Source of the DNA: Capitulum mitella | Taxonomy: Eukaryota > Arthropoda > Thecostraca > Pollicipedomorpha > Pollicipedidae | Direction: 5' to 3' | DNA: 64,000 nt | Assembly: GCA_030062745.1 (NCBI GenBank) | Contig: CP099840.1 | Coordinates: 1,488,001 to 1,552,000, forward strand | Shown here: positions 35,831 through 48,673 of the stretch, piece after piece | How positions within the stretch are numbered: the first letter of the stretch is position 1 | How the letters are laid out: each line of letters opens with the position of its first letter | Notes under the pieces: model-generated | Seen by the model: the letters and a program-made list of their open reading frames with translations, nothing else | Databases searched by the model: none | What the model was told of the DNA's origin: nothing | Translations under genes and position numbers: made by a program

Positions 35831-38800
35831 TGTCCCGTCCACGTTCCGCTGGTCCCGTCACCGTTCGGCCGGCGCCGGCCAGTGCAGGCCGAGCGGCGGT
35901 CACCGCTGGTCGCCGCGCTCGGCGTCGTGGCCGGCGCGGCCCTGGTCCCGGCGGTAGCGGCCGGCACGGCCAGCCCGCCTCCGACGCCGGCCCGCCGCCG
36001 ACGCCCTCCGTCGGGCTGTACGCCGCCGATCCGTCCACGGCGCCCAGGCCGTCCGGCGCGCGCGAGATCGGCCCTGTCGACATCCGGCACACCGTGAGGT
36101 CGCCAGCGCACCAGGAAGACGTGTCGACAGCTCAAACGGGGGATGGAACGGATGGCGGTGCTGTTCCTTCTCATCTCACCTGAGCACGTGGCATCAGGAA
36201 CCAAAATGATTTCACTTTGATTTCACTTAACTCCGCACAGAACTGACACTCCCATTTCGGATAACGAGACCAGTAATGGCGGAAAAATATTACAATAAAT
36301 GAACACACCAACCTCACAGTCCCGGACAGAGGGACAGTGCTAAGCTCGGTCTCGGGGCCCGCGCCGCCCACGCACCTGGCTGTCCGCCGCCGGCGCGGAA
36401 GAACGTCTGCGCCTGGTGGAGCGCCGCCTCGCGCAGCTTGGCCTGCTGCGCCGAGCTCGGGTTGGGCCGGCCGGGCGCGCCGACCGCCGCCGACGAGACG
36501 GCCGCCGGCGCCGGCCGCCGGATCGGGCTCTGGTAGCGCGCGCCGTCGGCCGGCCGGGCCGGGCCGCGCGCGCCCAGCGGCGGCGGGTACGGCTGCGCGC
36601 CGGCCGGCGACGGCGACGGCGTGCCGGCGCTGCTGGGCGAGCGCGAGCCGGCGGCGGCGGCGGCGCCGTCGGCACGCCACGGCGCCGCCGAGCCGGCCCG
36701 CATGGCCGGCAGGCCGCCGCCGGGCGCCGCCAGCCCGGCGAACCCCTGCAAGGCCCAGCGACTGCAGGTGCGGCTCCGGGTGGTGTACTCCCTGCGGCAG
36801 GCGGCAGATCGTGACAACACGACGGCGACGCGATGCGAGCCGTGCTACAACGGTAAATGGGACTCGACATGTTATCGTAACCAAAAAGAGAGCGATAAAG
36901 ATGTTATGTCAAGGTACCAACGTTACTGACGAATAAATTATTGAAGAACACGTCACATGATCAAAAGAAGACAATTACCGTTTATATCGAGACGAACCGA
37001 AGAGCGCCGCAAAACGCCCGTATCAAAAGCGATACCATTATCAGTCAACCATCAGCCCGCTCCGTCAAGACCAAGCTGATGGACGCGCATATCACTGAAT
37101 CGTCACGGTGAGCGAGCCATTACAAACAGCTGCGGCCCACCATTCGGTCGGACGCACCTGATAGTACGCGGTGGCTGGCGGGCCGTTGTACAGGCCGCCG
37201 CCGTGCGCCATCGACTGCTGGCCGTGCAGCAGCTGCTGGCTCAGCAGGTGCGAGCTGATGCCCTGGCCCAGCAACGGTGCGCCGTACTGGATGAACTGCA
37301 GCGCCTGCTGCTGGTACGCTGCCGCGTCCGGCTTGCCGGGCGGCTTGCCGGCGGCGAACAGGGTGCCCTGGTCCGAATAGGCGCCGCCGTAGTGAGCCAG
37401 CGAGTCGACCGGCGCCGCCGCGTACAGCTCGTGCGTGCTCGGCGCGTACGGCGACGAGCTCGGCGCGTACTGCGACAGGTGGCGGCGGCCGGGCGGCTCC
37501 GCGGCGAACGCGGCCGGCGGCGACGGGCCGGCCTGCGTGCCGGCGTCGCGGCCGGCCGGCCGCAGCGGGTGCGGCTGCGCCGGACCGCCGGCGTCGGCCT
37601 CCGAGCGGCCCGGCGACGCGGCCGTCGGGAACGTGAGCCCGCCGGCCGGCCGCTCCTCCCAGCCGAGGCCCGAGTCGTCGCGCTCGGCGGCCGAGTCGCC
37701 GCTGCTGGCCAGCTCCTCGGCCGGCCGGCGCGCCGGCGCCGCCACGGCCGGCGTGTCCCAGACGCGCTTCACCGAGGCGATCTTCATGTTGAGGTCGGCC
37801 GTGCCGCGCGACATGGCCGGCTCGGGCCCGCCGCCCAGCGGCCGCTCCTGGTCGAAGCGGAAGTCGAGCTGCAGCTGGTGGCCGTCGTCGCCGTCCAGCA
37901 TGAGCGGCAGCTCCAGCGGGGCGCCGAACTCGGCCGGCTCGCCGCCCAGCGGCGGGCTCGGCCGGCAGGCCGCCGCCTTCGGCTGCGCCCGGCTGTTCTT
38001 CAGGTTCGTGTTCTCGAAGATGATGGTCTGCGCCGGCACGCTGGCGCCGTCGAAGCCGTCGTAGGCGGCGCCGAAGCCGCGCCGGTTGAACAGCTGGCCG
38101 GGCGCGGCCGGGTCGGCGCTGCTCACCGGGCCGGGCGCCGGACCGCCGCGCGACGCAGGCGCGATCGGCGCCTGCCAGCCGCCGCCGGGCGGCGGCGCCG
38201 GCGCGCCGAATAGGCCCAGCTCGGGCGGCCCGGCCGGCTGCCGCTGCAGCCAGCCGCCCTCGCGCTGGCGCGCCAGCCGCGGCGGCAGCTTGCTCTGGCG
38301 TGAGCGCTCGTGCGGCTTGCCGCGCGCGCTGGCCGGCTCGCGGTCGGCGGCGCGCCGCGCCGGCCGCTCGTCGCGCCGCTGGCGCCGCGGCTGCTCGTCG
38401 TAACCGGGCCGCGGCTGGGGCTCGAACTTCACCGCCGTCCGGGCCGCGGCCGTCCGCCCCGTCCAGCGGCAGGTCGGCCGCCGTCGCGCCCGCCGACTGC
38501 GCGTCGTCATCGGCGAACGCCGACTCGGGTCTCTCGCCGTCCTCGGCCGCTCGGCCCCCCGGCCGCGTCGTTCATCGCCCTGTGGATCATGGCCGCGCCG
38601 TAGGCCAACCGCTCCTCGTCGTAGTCGTCCATGGCGGCCTGGGCCGGTCCCGCCACGTCGAACGGTCTCCGGAGCGGCTCCTCGGGCCGACCTTGAGCTC
38701 GCCCCGCCTGGCGCTCCTCCGCCTCTCTGGCGGCCATCTCGGCCCAGCCGGCGTCCTCGGCCGGCGCGCCGTACGGGCCGACATCCGGCGCGCCCGCCGC

Positions 38801-41800
38801 CGGCTCCCGGCGTCGCTGGAAGCGCGGCGGCACCGGCTCGTGCCGGCCCGACCAGCGCTCGCCGCCGGCCGGCTCGTCGCCGTCGGCGCGCTGGCCGCGG
38901 CGGCGGCCGCGCCCGTCGCGCGCCCGGCCGGCGCCGCGGCCGCGCCGCGCCGGCTCGGCGTCGGCCGGCGGCGCCTCGTCGGCGGCCGGCTCGTCCGCGC
39001 CGGGCGGCCGCTCCTCCCAGGCGGCGTCCTCGAAGGCGGCGCGCTGGCGCGGGCGGCCGCGGCCGGCACCGGCGGCCGAGTCCGGGCCGAGGTCGCGCCG
39101 CTGCTCGGCCGCCGCCTCCTGCCAGCCGGCGCGCCGCTCTCCCGGCGAGCCGGACGGCTGGTACGGCGTCTCCGGCGAGCCGGCGCGATCGTCCTGGAAA
39201 GTCGCCAACAATGTTGACAGATATCATGGAAATGTTCAGCGATACAGCAAAATAATCCAGAACTTCGGTCATCAGGACGGACTTTCCGGAGACTTGATCA
39301 TTTCTATTTGGTAGCCCGACGGAAATAAGCGGATCATTTCGAACCCATCGCAATCGGCTGTAAGTTGAATTTCTTCTTCACTTGCGCTGATCAGGCAAAT
39401 ATTTGTGCATCCTAGCCCATGGAGTCTAATCGCACTGAACCAAAACACACGTCCGAGACTAAACAAAGCCCTGAGCTGCAGCCATCGGTCAGCAAACCAG
39501 CAGCACTCACCGTCGTCAGACCGCCGTCGCAGACCTGCTGCCCGGCCGCGTCCGCCTCCCGCTGTCCGCCGCGTCCTCGGCGGGCGGCCGGCGGCGCCCG
39601 GCCGGCGCCGCGCCGCTGCCGGCCGGCCGGCTCGGCGTCCGGCCCGGACGAGCCGGCCCCGGCCTCGGCCGAGCTGTCGCCGCTCTCGGCCGGCGCTCTG
39701 ACGCCGCCGCCGCCGCCGCCGCGGGGCGCCGGTGGGCCGTCCGGCGCGCGGCGCAACGCCGTCATGGCGGCGGCCGGCTGCCGCTGCCGCTCGGCCTGCT
39801 CCAACCGCTCGCGCGTCATCGGCTGCGGCCCGTGGCGGCGCCGGCCGGCCCGCTCCCGCCGCCGCGGCTCGCCGTCGCCGTCGCGGTCACGCGTCGTCGG
39901 CGGGCCGGTCGCGCGGCGGCGCGGCGCCATCGCCGGACGGCTGGCGCCGAGCGTCGTCGCGCCGCTCGGCCGGCGGCGCGTCGGCCCGCTCGGCGCTCTG
40001 CAGGGCAGCCAGCGCCGGCGAGACCTCCACCTGCAACTGGTCGGCCCACGACGCCCCGTAGTCGGCCTCGTCGGTGTAGTCGTCGTCGCCGGCCAGAGCA
40101 GCCGACTCCTCCGACCGGGCCCGCTCGCTACTGGCGTCAGACGGCGTGCGCCGGATCCGCTGAAACAATGCAGCGTCAGCATAAAAACCAGGCGCCGTGC
40201 TTATGTAGAAAACCGGTTAACCGCTGATTCAGTTCAATACAAGCGGTGGAAAACGCCACTACTGAAAAACAGCCCACCACAAACAAACATTTTGAAGTAT
40301 TTCGTAAAATATAAGCAATCGTATCTTTGATACCTGCGTGTTATAAACTCGAGCGAAATATTCACAATTAAACATAACGAACTACATCGCCCGAACCACG
40401 CCTCCGTCTGCTCCCGCCGGTGGTGACACCCACCGCGCCGTTGTTGCGCAGCGCGCGGTCCGGAGACGCGGCGCCGCGCCCGTCCCGGCCGGGCACCGGC
40501 CGGCCGAACAGCGGGTCGTCGCCGCGGCGGCCGGCGCCCGGCCGCGGGCCGCTCCGACCCGGCCGAGTGCTGCCGCTGGAAGCGCGGCGGCAGGCTCGAC
40601 TGGAACTGGCGCGAGAACGGCTCCTCGCGGTCGCGGGCGGCGGCCGCCTCCTGGCGGCGGCGCTCGAAGCGCGCCTCCTCCTCGAGCCGGCGACGGCGGG
40701 CGCGCTCCATGGCGGCGGCCACCTCCTCCGACTGGCGGCGGCGGGCGGCCGCCTCCTGCTGCTCGGTCCGGTCCCGGCCGGCCGGCCAGGCCGCCGCCGG
40801 ACCGTAGCTGGCCGGCGCCGGGCCGAACGGCCGCAGGTGCAGCGAGCCGCCTGCCGAGGCACATGCAGGGCGCGGTCAGGGCGGCAAACATGGCTAACAC
40901 GAGCCAAACGATAGCTACTTCTGCTGAGTGTGATTACTATCACTGCAACATGTTACACGGCTGCAAACATAAAACAATGCTAATGTATGAGGCTGACCTG
41001 AAATATTTCCTATGGTAATACCTGCGGATCAGAGCCCAAGTTAACTCCAGCTTGTTTCACGACTTGATTTGAACCCTACACTTGATCGTCAAATTGCAAT
41101 AAACGATCGACTCTGACTGATGCGGCAGTTAAACGTACCACCACTAATGCACACAACGCGACCGTGCGGTACTTTGAACATCCACTGCTCAGTTCCTTGG
41201 AGCGACCAGAATCCAATTTGGTCCGTTTTTTTCAATATTCTGCAGACACCCCATGTTACCGTCAACACACAACACAGCGCTAGCAACAACACGTCAGTCT
41301 ACCTGTCCCCCTGCTGACGACTGCCTCTTGGGACTAACGGGCGTACCGACTACACGGCCATATGGCACGCACTGCCCCACCGCCAACGTCCCACGAGCAG
41401 GCCCAATGTCACGCCGTTGGATCTCGGCCACTGACCGGGATGGGAGGGCGGCGGGCCGCCGGCGTGCTGGCCCGCTCCGCGCGGCTCCGGCGGCCCGTCC
41501 CCGCGGCAGTCCTGAGAGCGCCGCGGCGCAGGCGGCGCCGGCGCCGGCGCGCTCGTCTCCGGCTCACTGTCGTCGTCCGAGAACGTCAGCTTCTTACTGA
41601 GAACGAGGGAGAAAGCCGATGTCACAGCGGAGCGATGACGAAGGAGACGGGCGCCGTCACGGCGCAGCGATGACGGAGGAGCCCGCTGTCACAGCGCAGA
41701 AGACAGACTCATATTGCAGATAAACGTGAACAAAGGCGTGCAAGTGTTAGACAAGTTCGTTGGTGACCAATGACTTCCAACAATATAGCAAGATGCGTTG

Positions 41801-43676
41801 ATAAACGCGGAAAACATAACCACGTAAAAGATAACATCAAAGCATCCTTGTAAGCAAATAGCCGGAACAAAATCATGGAGCCGTAAGTTCTGGGGACGGC
41901 GCTTCTCACGACAAAACAACGCATCCAATATCCGCGCTACGCCCCTGTCCGAATTACTTGTAATCGATATCATCGACGCCGGCCGCCCAGCCCTTGTCGT
42001 GTTTGTTGGCGATATCGTCGAAGCTGCGCAGATCCTCCTCCCTGATGATTGGCCGCAGGTGGGCCGGGCGGTCCGACTCCGGCGCGCGCGCCGGCGCGGC
42101 GGCCGCCGCCGGCGCCGGCTGCGGCGGCTCTGACGGCTGCTGTGGCGATTGCGGCGGCTGCGGCTGCGGCGGCTGCGGCGCCGGCTGGCCGGCCGGTCGC
42201 ATGTACGCCGGCATCAGGTCATGGAACGCAGGCATGAACGACGGCCCGACCATGGCGGGCGGCGCCAGGGCCGACGAGCGGGCGGGCGCCGCCGCCGCGG
42301 CCGTCGGGCGGGCTGCCGGCGCGGCGGCGGTGGAAGCCGGCGGCCCGGCCTGGGGAGCGGCCGCCGCCGCCTGGCCAGACGCGGTGCTGGTGGTGTCCGG
42401 CCGGCGCCCGCCGCCGCGCGCCCAGCTGCCGGCCGTCGTGGGCCGCAGGCTCGGTGCCGCGCTCTCGACCGGAGGCGCCGGCGGCGGCGTGCGCTCCGCC
42501 TGCTGCTGCTGCTCTTGCTGCTCCTGCTGCTGCCGCTGCTGTTGCTGCTGCTGCGACTGCGGCGGCGGCGGCGGCGGCTCGCCGCCGGCCAGCGAGGGAA
42601 AATCGCGCTGAAACCCGGCCGACTGGCGAGTCGGCCGCCACGGCGGCGGCGCCGAGGAGCCAGGACGTCACCCCGCTCCAGGTCCGCGGTCCGGACGGAG
42701 CCGGCGCGGCCGGCGCGGCGGCGGGCGAGGCCGCTGCGGCAGCAGCGCCACCGCCCGGCCCGGCCGCCGCCCTGCTCTGGCCGTCCGCGGACGGGCCGGA
42801 CGCCTCTTTTGACCCCCATCCCTGGCCGCCGAGCGGTACCAGGAAGACGTTCGGGTCGTTACCGCTGTTCTCGGCCTTCAGACTGTGGGGAAAACAACGG
42901 CTCTTTTCATGTCTGAGACTGCTACCAGATCTGTAGCGCCCCAAAATAAAATGTGAGATGCCTTTATTACTACTTCACGTGAGCATAGGTTTGCCTGAAA
43001 GCCATCATAAGTCAAATAAATCAAAGTCCGTCGAAGAATGTACTGCGCACGTCAAATGACAAGTTAGCATTGCTACCAAAATCCTGAAGTGCTGTGCCTC
43101 CGAAACCGCAATGGATATCCATCCTCTGACGAATGGCATCCCTGATCTCACAAAGGCCAAACTCTGTCATGTCCGGACTGCAGTATGAAACGTCCAGCCA
43201 GCACTGAACGCTAACCTCGGCAGATTGGCGGGCGGCGGAATGCGACGAGTTGGCACGACTTTGCCCAGACTCTGCAGACCATGCCTGTTGATCGGGTTCC
43301 GGTTCTGAACTCCGACAGGCCTATTCTGAAACGCAATGTATCCACGAAACCATTAGTATCAGAGGCACGACCAACATACGTCACAGAGATCGGAAAAGCC
43401 ACACCAAGAGCAAAGCACGTTAAAAGTGCAAAATATAACTGCAAGAATGTGACGGTTCACACACCAGAAAACGCGCCGAAATCGAGGGAAAGCACCCATG
43501 CCTTTAACGAAACGTGGCAGGGTGTCTACTGGGAAGATATCGAGCCTTTCAAATAATCGCCCAGACCTCCATACGACTGTTTGGAAACGTACCTTGTACA
43601 CATCATTTGTTTTGACAGCCGAGTATTTTGACTTGTTCCTGTCTAGCCTGGTCTGATTCGCCGACACGCCCGACAT
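35757..43676 (-). CDS. PRRC2/BAT2-family protein (nocte-like)
   Basis: PRRC2 proteins are long, disordered RNA-associated proteins of cytoplasm and stress granules that help translation initiation. Exons: 43593-43676, 43216-43325, 41958-42882, 41436-41596, 40434-40850, 39511-40159, 37158-39193, 36376-36745 and, tentatively, 35757-36073. ATG at 43676 has A at -3. The BAT2 N-terminal module is clear: NKSKYSAV, RHGLQSLGKVVPTRRIPPPA, SLKAENSGNDPNVFLVP, QRDFPSLAGG, then IIREEDLRSFDDIANKHDKG, KKLTFSDDD, ERARRRRLEEEARFERR, SSLPPRFQRQ and later SKLPPRLARQ and IIFENTNLK. A Gln-rich run lies near 42500-42560. The frame is interrupted five times, always +1 (about 42641, 40535, 39905, 38557 and 38442). 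With those bases discounted every exon-exon phase matches. The C-terminus runs into the minisatellite and its stop at 35757 is uncertain. About 1,690 residues, shorter than vertebrate members. Confidence 0.88.
38435..42690 (-). other. Five +1 frame breaks in PRRC2 exons
   Basis: Exon 3 (42600-42690), exon 5 (40525-40545), exon 6 (39890-39935) and exon 7 twice (38555-38560 in a run of six C, and 38435-38455) each contain one base too many for the conserved frame. Exon lengths 925, 417, 649 and 2036 fit the flanking splice phases only after removing 1, 1, 1 and 2 bases. In exon 3 the unshifted frame would splice straight onto TAA. A sixth break would exist in exon 8 if its acceptor is at 36791 rather than 36745. 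Confidence 0.8.
42480..42570 (-). repeat. CTG/CAG-rich polyglutamine tract in PRRC2
   Basis: Interrupted CTG triplets on the plus strand encode QQQQQ, RQQQEQQEQQQQ-type sequence in PRRC2 exon 3. This is simple sequence within a disordered part of the protein and a likely length polymorphism. Confidence 0.85.
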
Positions 43677-46600
43677 AATGCCTGATGGCTCTCATTTAGT
43701 CTCCGCTGGTGTCAGAGGGCACGCCCAGCTGCTCTGAAAGACAGTATGTTGTCAGTCGGTACACCAGCAACAGGCCCCCTGCTCTCGATGGAAATGGCTG
43801 GTCTTTTAGCCAGCGGCAGTATGGCGATGGGTTGGTCAGTTTCCCCCGGTTTTTCACAAAGTGCCCTGTACTTCACAAATTACCCTGCAGTCATTTCAAT
43901 ATTTTGCATAGCCACGTTTGTAACCATTTCAGACTCAATGGTTCTAGTCAATACTTTAACAAGTCACTGAACCCGAACGTTGTTCTCATGGGCATACCAT
44001 GGGGAAATCGTGAAATGGCGACGGTCTTCCACTGCCTACATCAAGATGAACAGCCTGTCACTTCTGGGAAGACAGAAGCATCAACATGAAAACAACAGGG
44101 TGGGTGTCTGCCACTGGCATGGCTGGTCATGCACAGACTGTAGGAAAATGGTTGGATGCAATACAATGCGCAATTTCAATAATTAGACAGCCCACACAAT
44201 CATAATGGGACACATAAGATAATACATAAGATAATAAGACAATCATGAGACAATCACAATCCCCTCACAATGTACAAGGCAACCATGAGACAATCGTAAG
44301 TCCCTCACAATGTACAAAAAGAACTGCCCCTGTCTGCTGAGCATCCTCCCCTTGTGCCATCATGTGGGCAGTTCTGAGCCCCTCCCCCTCCTATCTGCAG
44401 CTTTGGAATGGCATGCAGGAGCTGCATCAGACTTTGGAGAGATGAGTTTCATTCAATCTGGATATTTTGAAACACAAACAAGTCAAGTTTGCCACATCAC
44501 TAAAATTTTTGGTCATTTTCAAAGGCATATTGAGTGATTCCAGTCCTTCAAGCTACTGCTTGTTCAGGAAGACACCAGGGCCTGTACAAAAGTGGACTAG
44601 AGATATCCATGGATGACACCTTTTGGTACTATCCAGGGTCCTGATGAGGTTAGGCACAAGATATGGCTATGTTACATCAGTCTAAAATGAAGCATGGTGA
44701 TTTCTCAATAATTAGCTCACCTTTCATTAGACATTTAACAGTTCATTTCAGATCTGATCTCCACATCCGATTTGGCATGACCTTAAGATTGTCATGGATA
44801 TGACTGTGTTGATGTCCTACATGCATGATCATGGCAGTGCACACCATTCCCTGTCAACAGTGCTCAAATGCAGCCCATTTATCTACAAGGTGAAAAATGA
44901 GTTTTTGGCCATGCTGGTCCACCATTATCTGGAGTACTGGGCCACAGTAAGGGCTACATAAGATTATTTTAACCTTTATGGTACAGAAAAACAGCAAAAT
45001 ATTAAACAGGCATCCCAAACATCCTTTTCCATCTCTCTTTTCAAATAGCGAATGCGAAGGGGTACAGAATGGAAGGGGTACAGAATGCTGTACCCCTTCG
45101 CAGGGTGCATTGGTAAGAAAGGGCTCTGTTGGGAAACTATGATGTGCTGTTTTTTATCTCAAATGCAGTTCTGATGAACTGAAAGTGTCATGGCTGATGC
45201 ATAAGAAGAGTATCATGACAAAACAGAGATAAGATATAATATGAATGCTTTCTCAGCATTGACCAACCCTTGGTATTGCAAGACTGGCAAGCAGCATTTT
45301 TCATACATATGTTACAATTTTGGCTGACCTCCTGGCAGTGAGCATTACCTGACACTGTCCTCAACCAGCAGAAGCTAAAGATATATTCAACAGCATCAGT
45401 AGGAAAATCACTCCATCTTCATTTGTCCATCAAAGGCACATAACACGCAACAAAATATCAGCCCAGCCTTCTTCTGTAAGCCATGAACTTCTGCAACACT
45501 CATATTGGCAGTGACTGTAGAAATGTCATAATCACCATTCAACCTTACTGCCACTGTTACATACACACTAGTGTCCTGGTACAAAATGCATTGTCTGTTC
45601 ACACCCAACTTGTCTGGGCCACCACATCAAGCCCCTGATGATTGTTGACCATGTGACCTGCCCACTAGCCCCTTCACAAGCACCAAGTGAATCACAATAT
45701 CAGTGAGCTTTGCAGAATGCACAATGAATGAAAAAGCCCTTAACAAAGTGCAACACATAAAACAAAAATCCAGCTTTACCTACATCCACAATCAGCACCC
45801 TATAAAAAAATGCACAAAATGGAAAATACAGAAATAAGCTCACATTATACCAAGGGTAAAGGATGCTCATCACCAATTTATCAATATCCACATCAAAGAA
45901 TTTACAACATTTATGGCTAATGTTATAATGAAATTGCATTTCCTATTCATGATAGACAGATTTTCCTTTCCTCTGCTCCGAGAAAAGAAACTGCATAGCC
46001 TTTAAACAAAAAACTTCAAAATCTATCCGAAGTTGTGATATCACAGTTGCTCTAACCTCCAAGAAAATGGCTGCCTCAAGAACCGCAGATATATGGATCA
46101 ACAATATCGCCGGGGCCATGCAGGTCTGCTCTTTCATTAGTTTCATACTTTTGGTTTCTTGAGTCAAACATGAAATAATCCATGCACATCCCATTACCAG
46201 CATTTTTACCATTCAGATTATATGACATTATGATTGTACAGGTAAAGCAAAACTATATCAGGCTTACAGACAGTGTTTGCAGTGTAACTCACAGAGAAAA
46301 ATAGAATAACAAGCATTTGCCACAAAACATGCTACATACACATAATTATGAATGAGTTGACCCATTAGCAAAAGAAAACATAAATATACATTTCATTTCC
46401 ACCAATTACTTTGTTGTTGACAGCTGTGCATCACAGTTTTGAAGCTTTTGTTTATTACATTACTCTATGCATGTCAATTATCAGATAATGGAATTTACAA
46501 CCCCAAAATAATAATTTTGTATTTTACACTTTAACATCATGCCCACAGATACATGGTCCAGTCCTCACAATGACTAGCCATTCCAAGCATCAACTGGCCT

Positions 46601-48508
46601 CTAGTATTAATAGTTGTTTATTAGCTTCTGGTGAATGGCAAAAAGAAAAACCTGTAGGTTTGCAGCAAAATTAGTTATTCCTCAGCTTCATATTTTAAGG
46701 CAATTCATCTTATCTTCTGATTACCTAAATCAGACAATTTTGAGTGGAATCTGCATCTTTCACATGTAACAATTCAAAAACAATATATTCTTAAGCTGAA
46801 GTTTGGACAGGAAGCCCACTTTCACAAGCTGCAGAAATATAGTATCCCAGTCACATTAACAATGTCAAAGAGCAGTTTTCCCACCAACCTTAACCTTTTT
46901 TATGTTGCAGTGACATGAAAATAAACCCTTATTCATACATGGGCATCCACTTCTACTGTTAACTTCATAATGTGTGGAGTTTAGTCCACGAAATCCACGC
47001 CATGGCACCCACAGCATCCACGAGCGCAAAAAAACACTAACGGTTTCACACACAGCCTTGGTTATTAGCTCGCAATAAAATACCCCACTTCGTCCCTTGT
47101 TAGCGACGCAAGACAATCCCTTACCGGTTTTATGTTATTTCGTTACACCGGCGTCGTCCTCATCCTCCCCTACACACTTGCCGTACCACGCATGTAATTA
47201 TTTCATCGTATGGGTCGAGCATTTCATACAAATTCGACGCAGTAGCGGCATTTCTAACTGAAATGCCAGATTAAAAAGTCTTCAAAATCGGGTAATTCTA
47301 AAGACTTTTTAAGATGTCATCAAATTAACATTCAATTTGCAGTTTTTGACAAACAAACCCCTCGATGGCCAAGCGCCTGAGTTTCACTCGTTTCATTGCC
47401 TGCTCCGACATGCCTTACGGACATTGAGCACGCCCAGTGATTTGTAAATTCGACTTGTGACCCTACTGTGTAAAGACCCATCCCACTCAAGATACCTTTA
47501 TTTACTCATCCCACGGATTTAGCAGACTCCAACTCCCCATCATGCCGTAACGTAGTATCCCTTGTGACCGTTTCGACATCAGATGTGTTTGTGATCACCA
47601 AGTAATGAATATTGTATTACGGTTATGCGGGACAAAACTCGAGGCGACCAGAAGACATTTCCATTAAGTCTCATAGAAACTATGAATTTGATGCCCAGAA
47701 GCTTGAAATACATGTCTGACAGATTCAACAAACTGTGGAGGAAAGAAGCTTCGAAAATTCCATGTTAAAATGGTGAATTATTTTGGGGCCCAGCAACTTG
47801 ATAAAGTCCAAATTAATAGGCAACAAACCGTCTCCCTTCACACGCTAGCGTGCAGCCAGCAGTACTCGCAACGGTGTTGGTGCACACAGGGTAGGAACCG
47901 AACATGCCTTTCGACTGTTTTTCCCTTGTATTCTGACTGTTAGTCTATCTGCTGCAATTGAGGACTGACTACGAGAATTCGATGTCTCTCAGAAAATAAA
48001 TCCTAAAAGAAGTTATTCTCCCCTGTACGACTTTCAATATCGAATCCCGCAGTTTCTTTTTCGGAGCATTCGACCACATGGCCACCATTCCCAGGAAGCT
48101 CCAGGGCCATCCACGTACTTCAGCACAAACACATCACACAGTGACGTTGTATTTACAAGTACGTCAGCACGCGCGGTTTCCGAGATCGCACGTCACCCGA
48201 CTAGAACGCGTCTGATACGAACGTTCGTGAAACCCGGAGGCACAGCCAGAACGTGAGTCCACCCACATCAGCGGGCAGCACAACTTGTGACAGTGACAGC
48301 ATGTGCCCCAACATATGGCAGCGATGATTGCGAAGCACCGCAAAATGCACAAGACGAAAGCTTCCCCACGCACAGTGGATCATGTGCGGTGGCATCGGAA
48401 ACTTCAATCCAGATCTGCGAACGAATACACAATTTTCAGCGAACTCACGAAAACAACACCACTTCCATTTCACAGCAGTTCCCTCGCATCTTTCCACTCA
48501 GACCTTTC
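43677..48508 (-). promoter_or_regulatory. PRRC2 upstream region: CpG desert 4 and putative promoter
   Basis: From about 44296 to 46980 CpG is strongly reduced (around nine in 2.7 kb, several of them in one hairpin at 45054-45101). CpG-containing sequence resumes at 46990-48250, where the PRRC2 TSS and 5' untranslated exon are expected. No coding exon is recognised here. Small direct repeats (ATGAGACAATC and CCCTCACAATGTACAA, two copies) lie at 44244-44320. Confidence 0.4.
45054..45101. repeat. Hairpin in the PRRC2 5' desert
   Basis: Perfect 14-bp arms, GCGAAGGGGTACAG and CTGTACCCCTTCGC, are separated by 20 bases. That loop carries a further copy of GGAAGGGGTACAGAATG. It is one of the few CpG-bearing spots in an otherwise CpG-poor 2.7 kb. 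Confidence 0.8.
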
Positions 48509-48673
48509 TTACATTCTCGCCACAAGTTCAACGATGGAATCCCGGCCTTTCCCCTTCAACCCTGCGGGTAGGCCATCGGGCGAGGCCACCTCCGACCTCG
48601 GGGGAAGTTCCGCGGACGAGTCCACCTCCGCTGGCGGGGGAGGCGAGCTCGACGTCGGCGCGGCGGCTGCGCC
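48509..48673 (-). other. In-frame extension after the TMEM39 stop codon
   Basis: After the TGA at 48674-48676 the same frame stays open for 54 codons to TAA at 48509-48511. It keeps the GC3-rich codon style of the exon and reads as a Pro/Ser/Glu-rich tail (for example PPPPAEVDSSAELPPRSEV). The GC-rich block ends where this extension ends. Stop readthrough is possible, and a chance open frame in GC-rich 3' UTR is the simpler alternative. The PGGT1B stop also has a long open extension. Confidence 0.35.

Noticed and set aside
36746-36791. Alternative start of PRRC2 exon 8 at acceptor 36791
   Set aside because: It has the better pyrimidine tract but would need a sixth +1 break; the acceptor at 36745 gives the right phase directly. 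Kept as unresolved, not chosen.
37203-39217. Long plus-strand frames opposite PRRC2 exon 7
   Set aside because: Antisense shadows of a GC3-rich exon: Arg/Ala/Gly strings without starts, domains or splice logic.
37092-39353. A single 753-codon minus-strand open frame
   Set aside because: Only its part below about 38440 is in the PRRC2 frame; the upstream half is the wrong frame of exon 7 plus intron, as phases and motifs show.
42149-42916. 255-codon plus-strand frame rich in Leu and Arg
   Set aside because: Complement of the PRRC2 polyglutamine and alanine region in exon 3.
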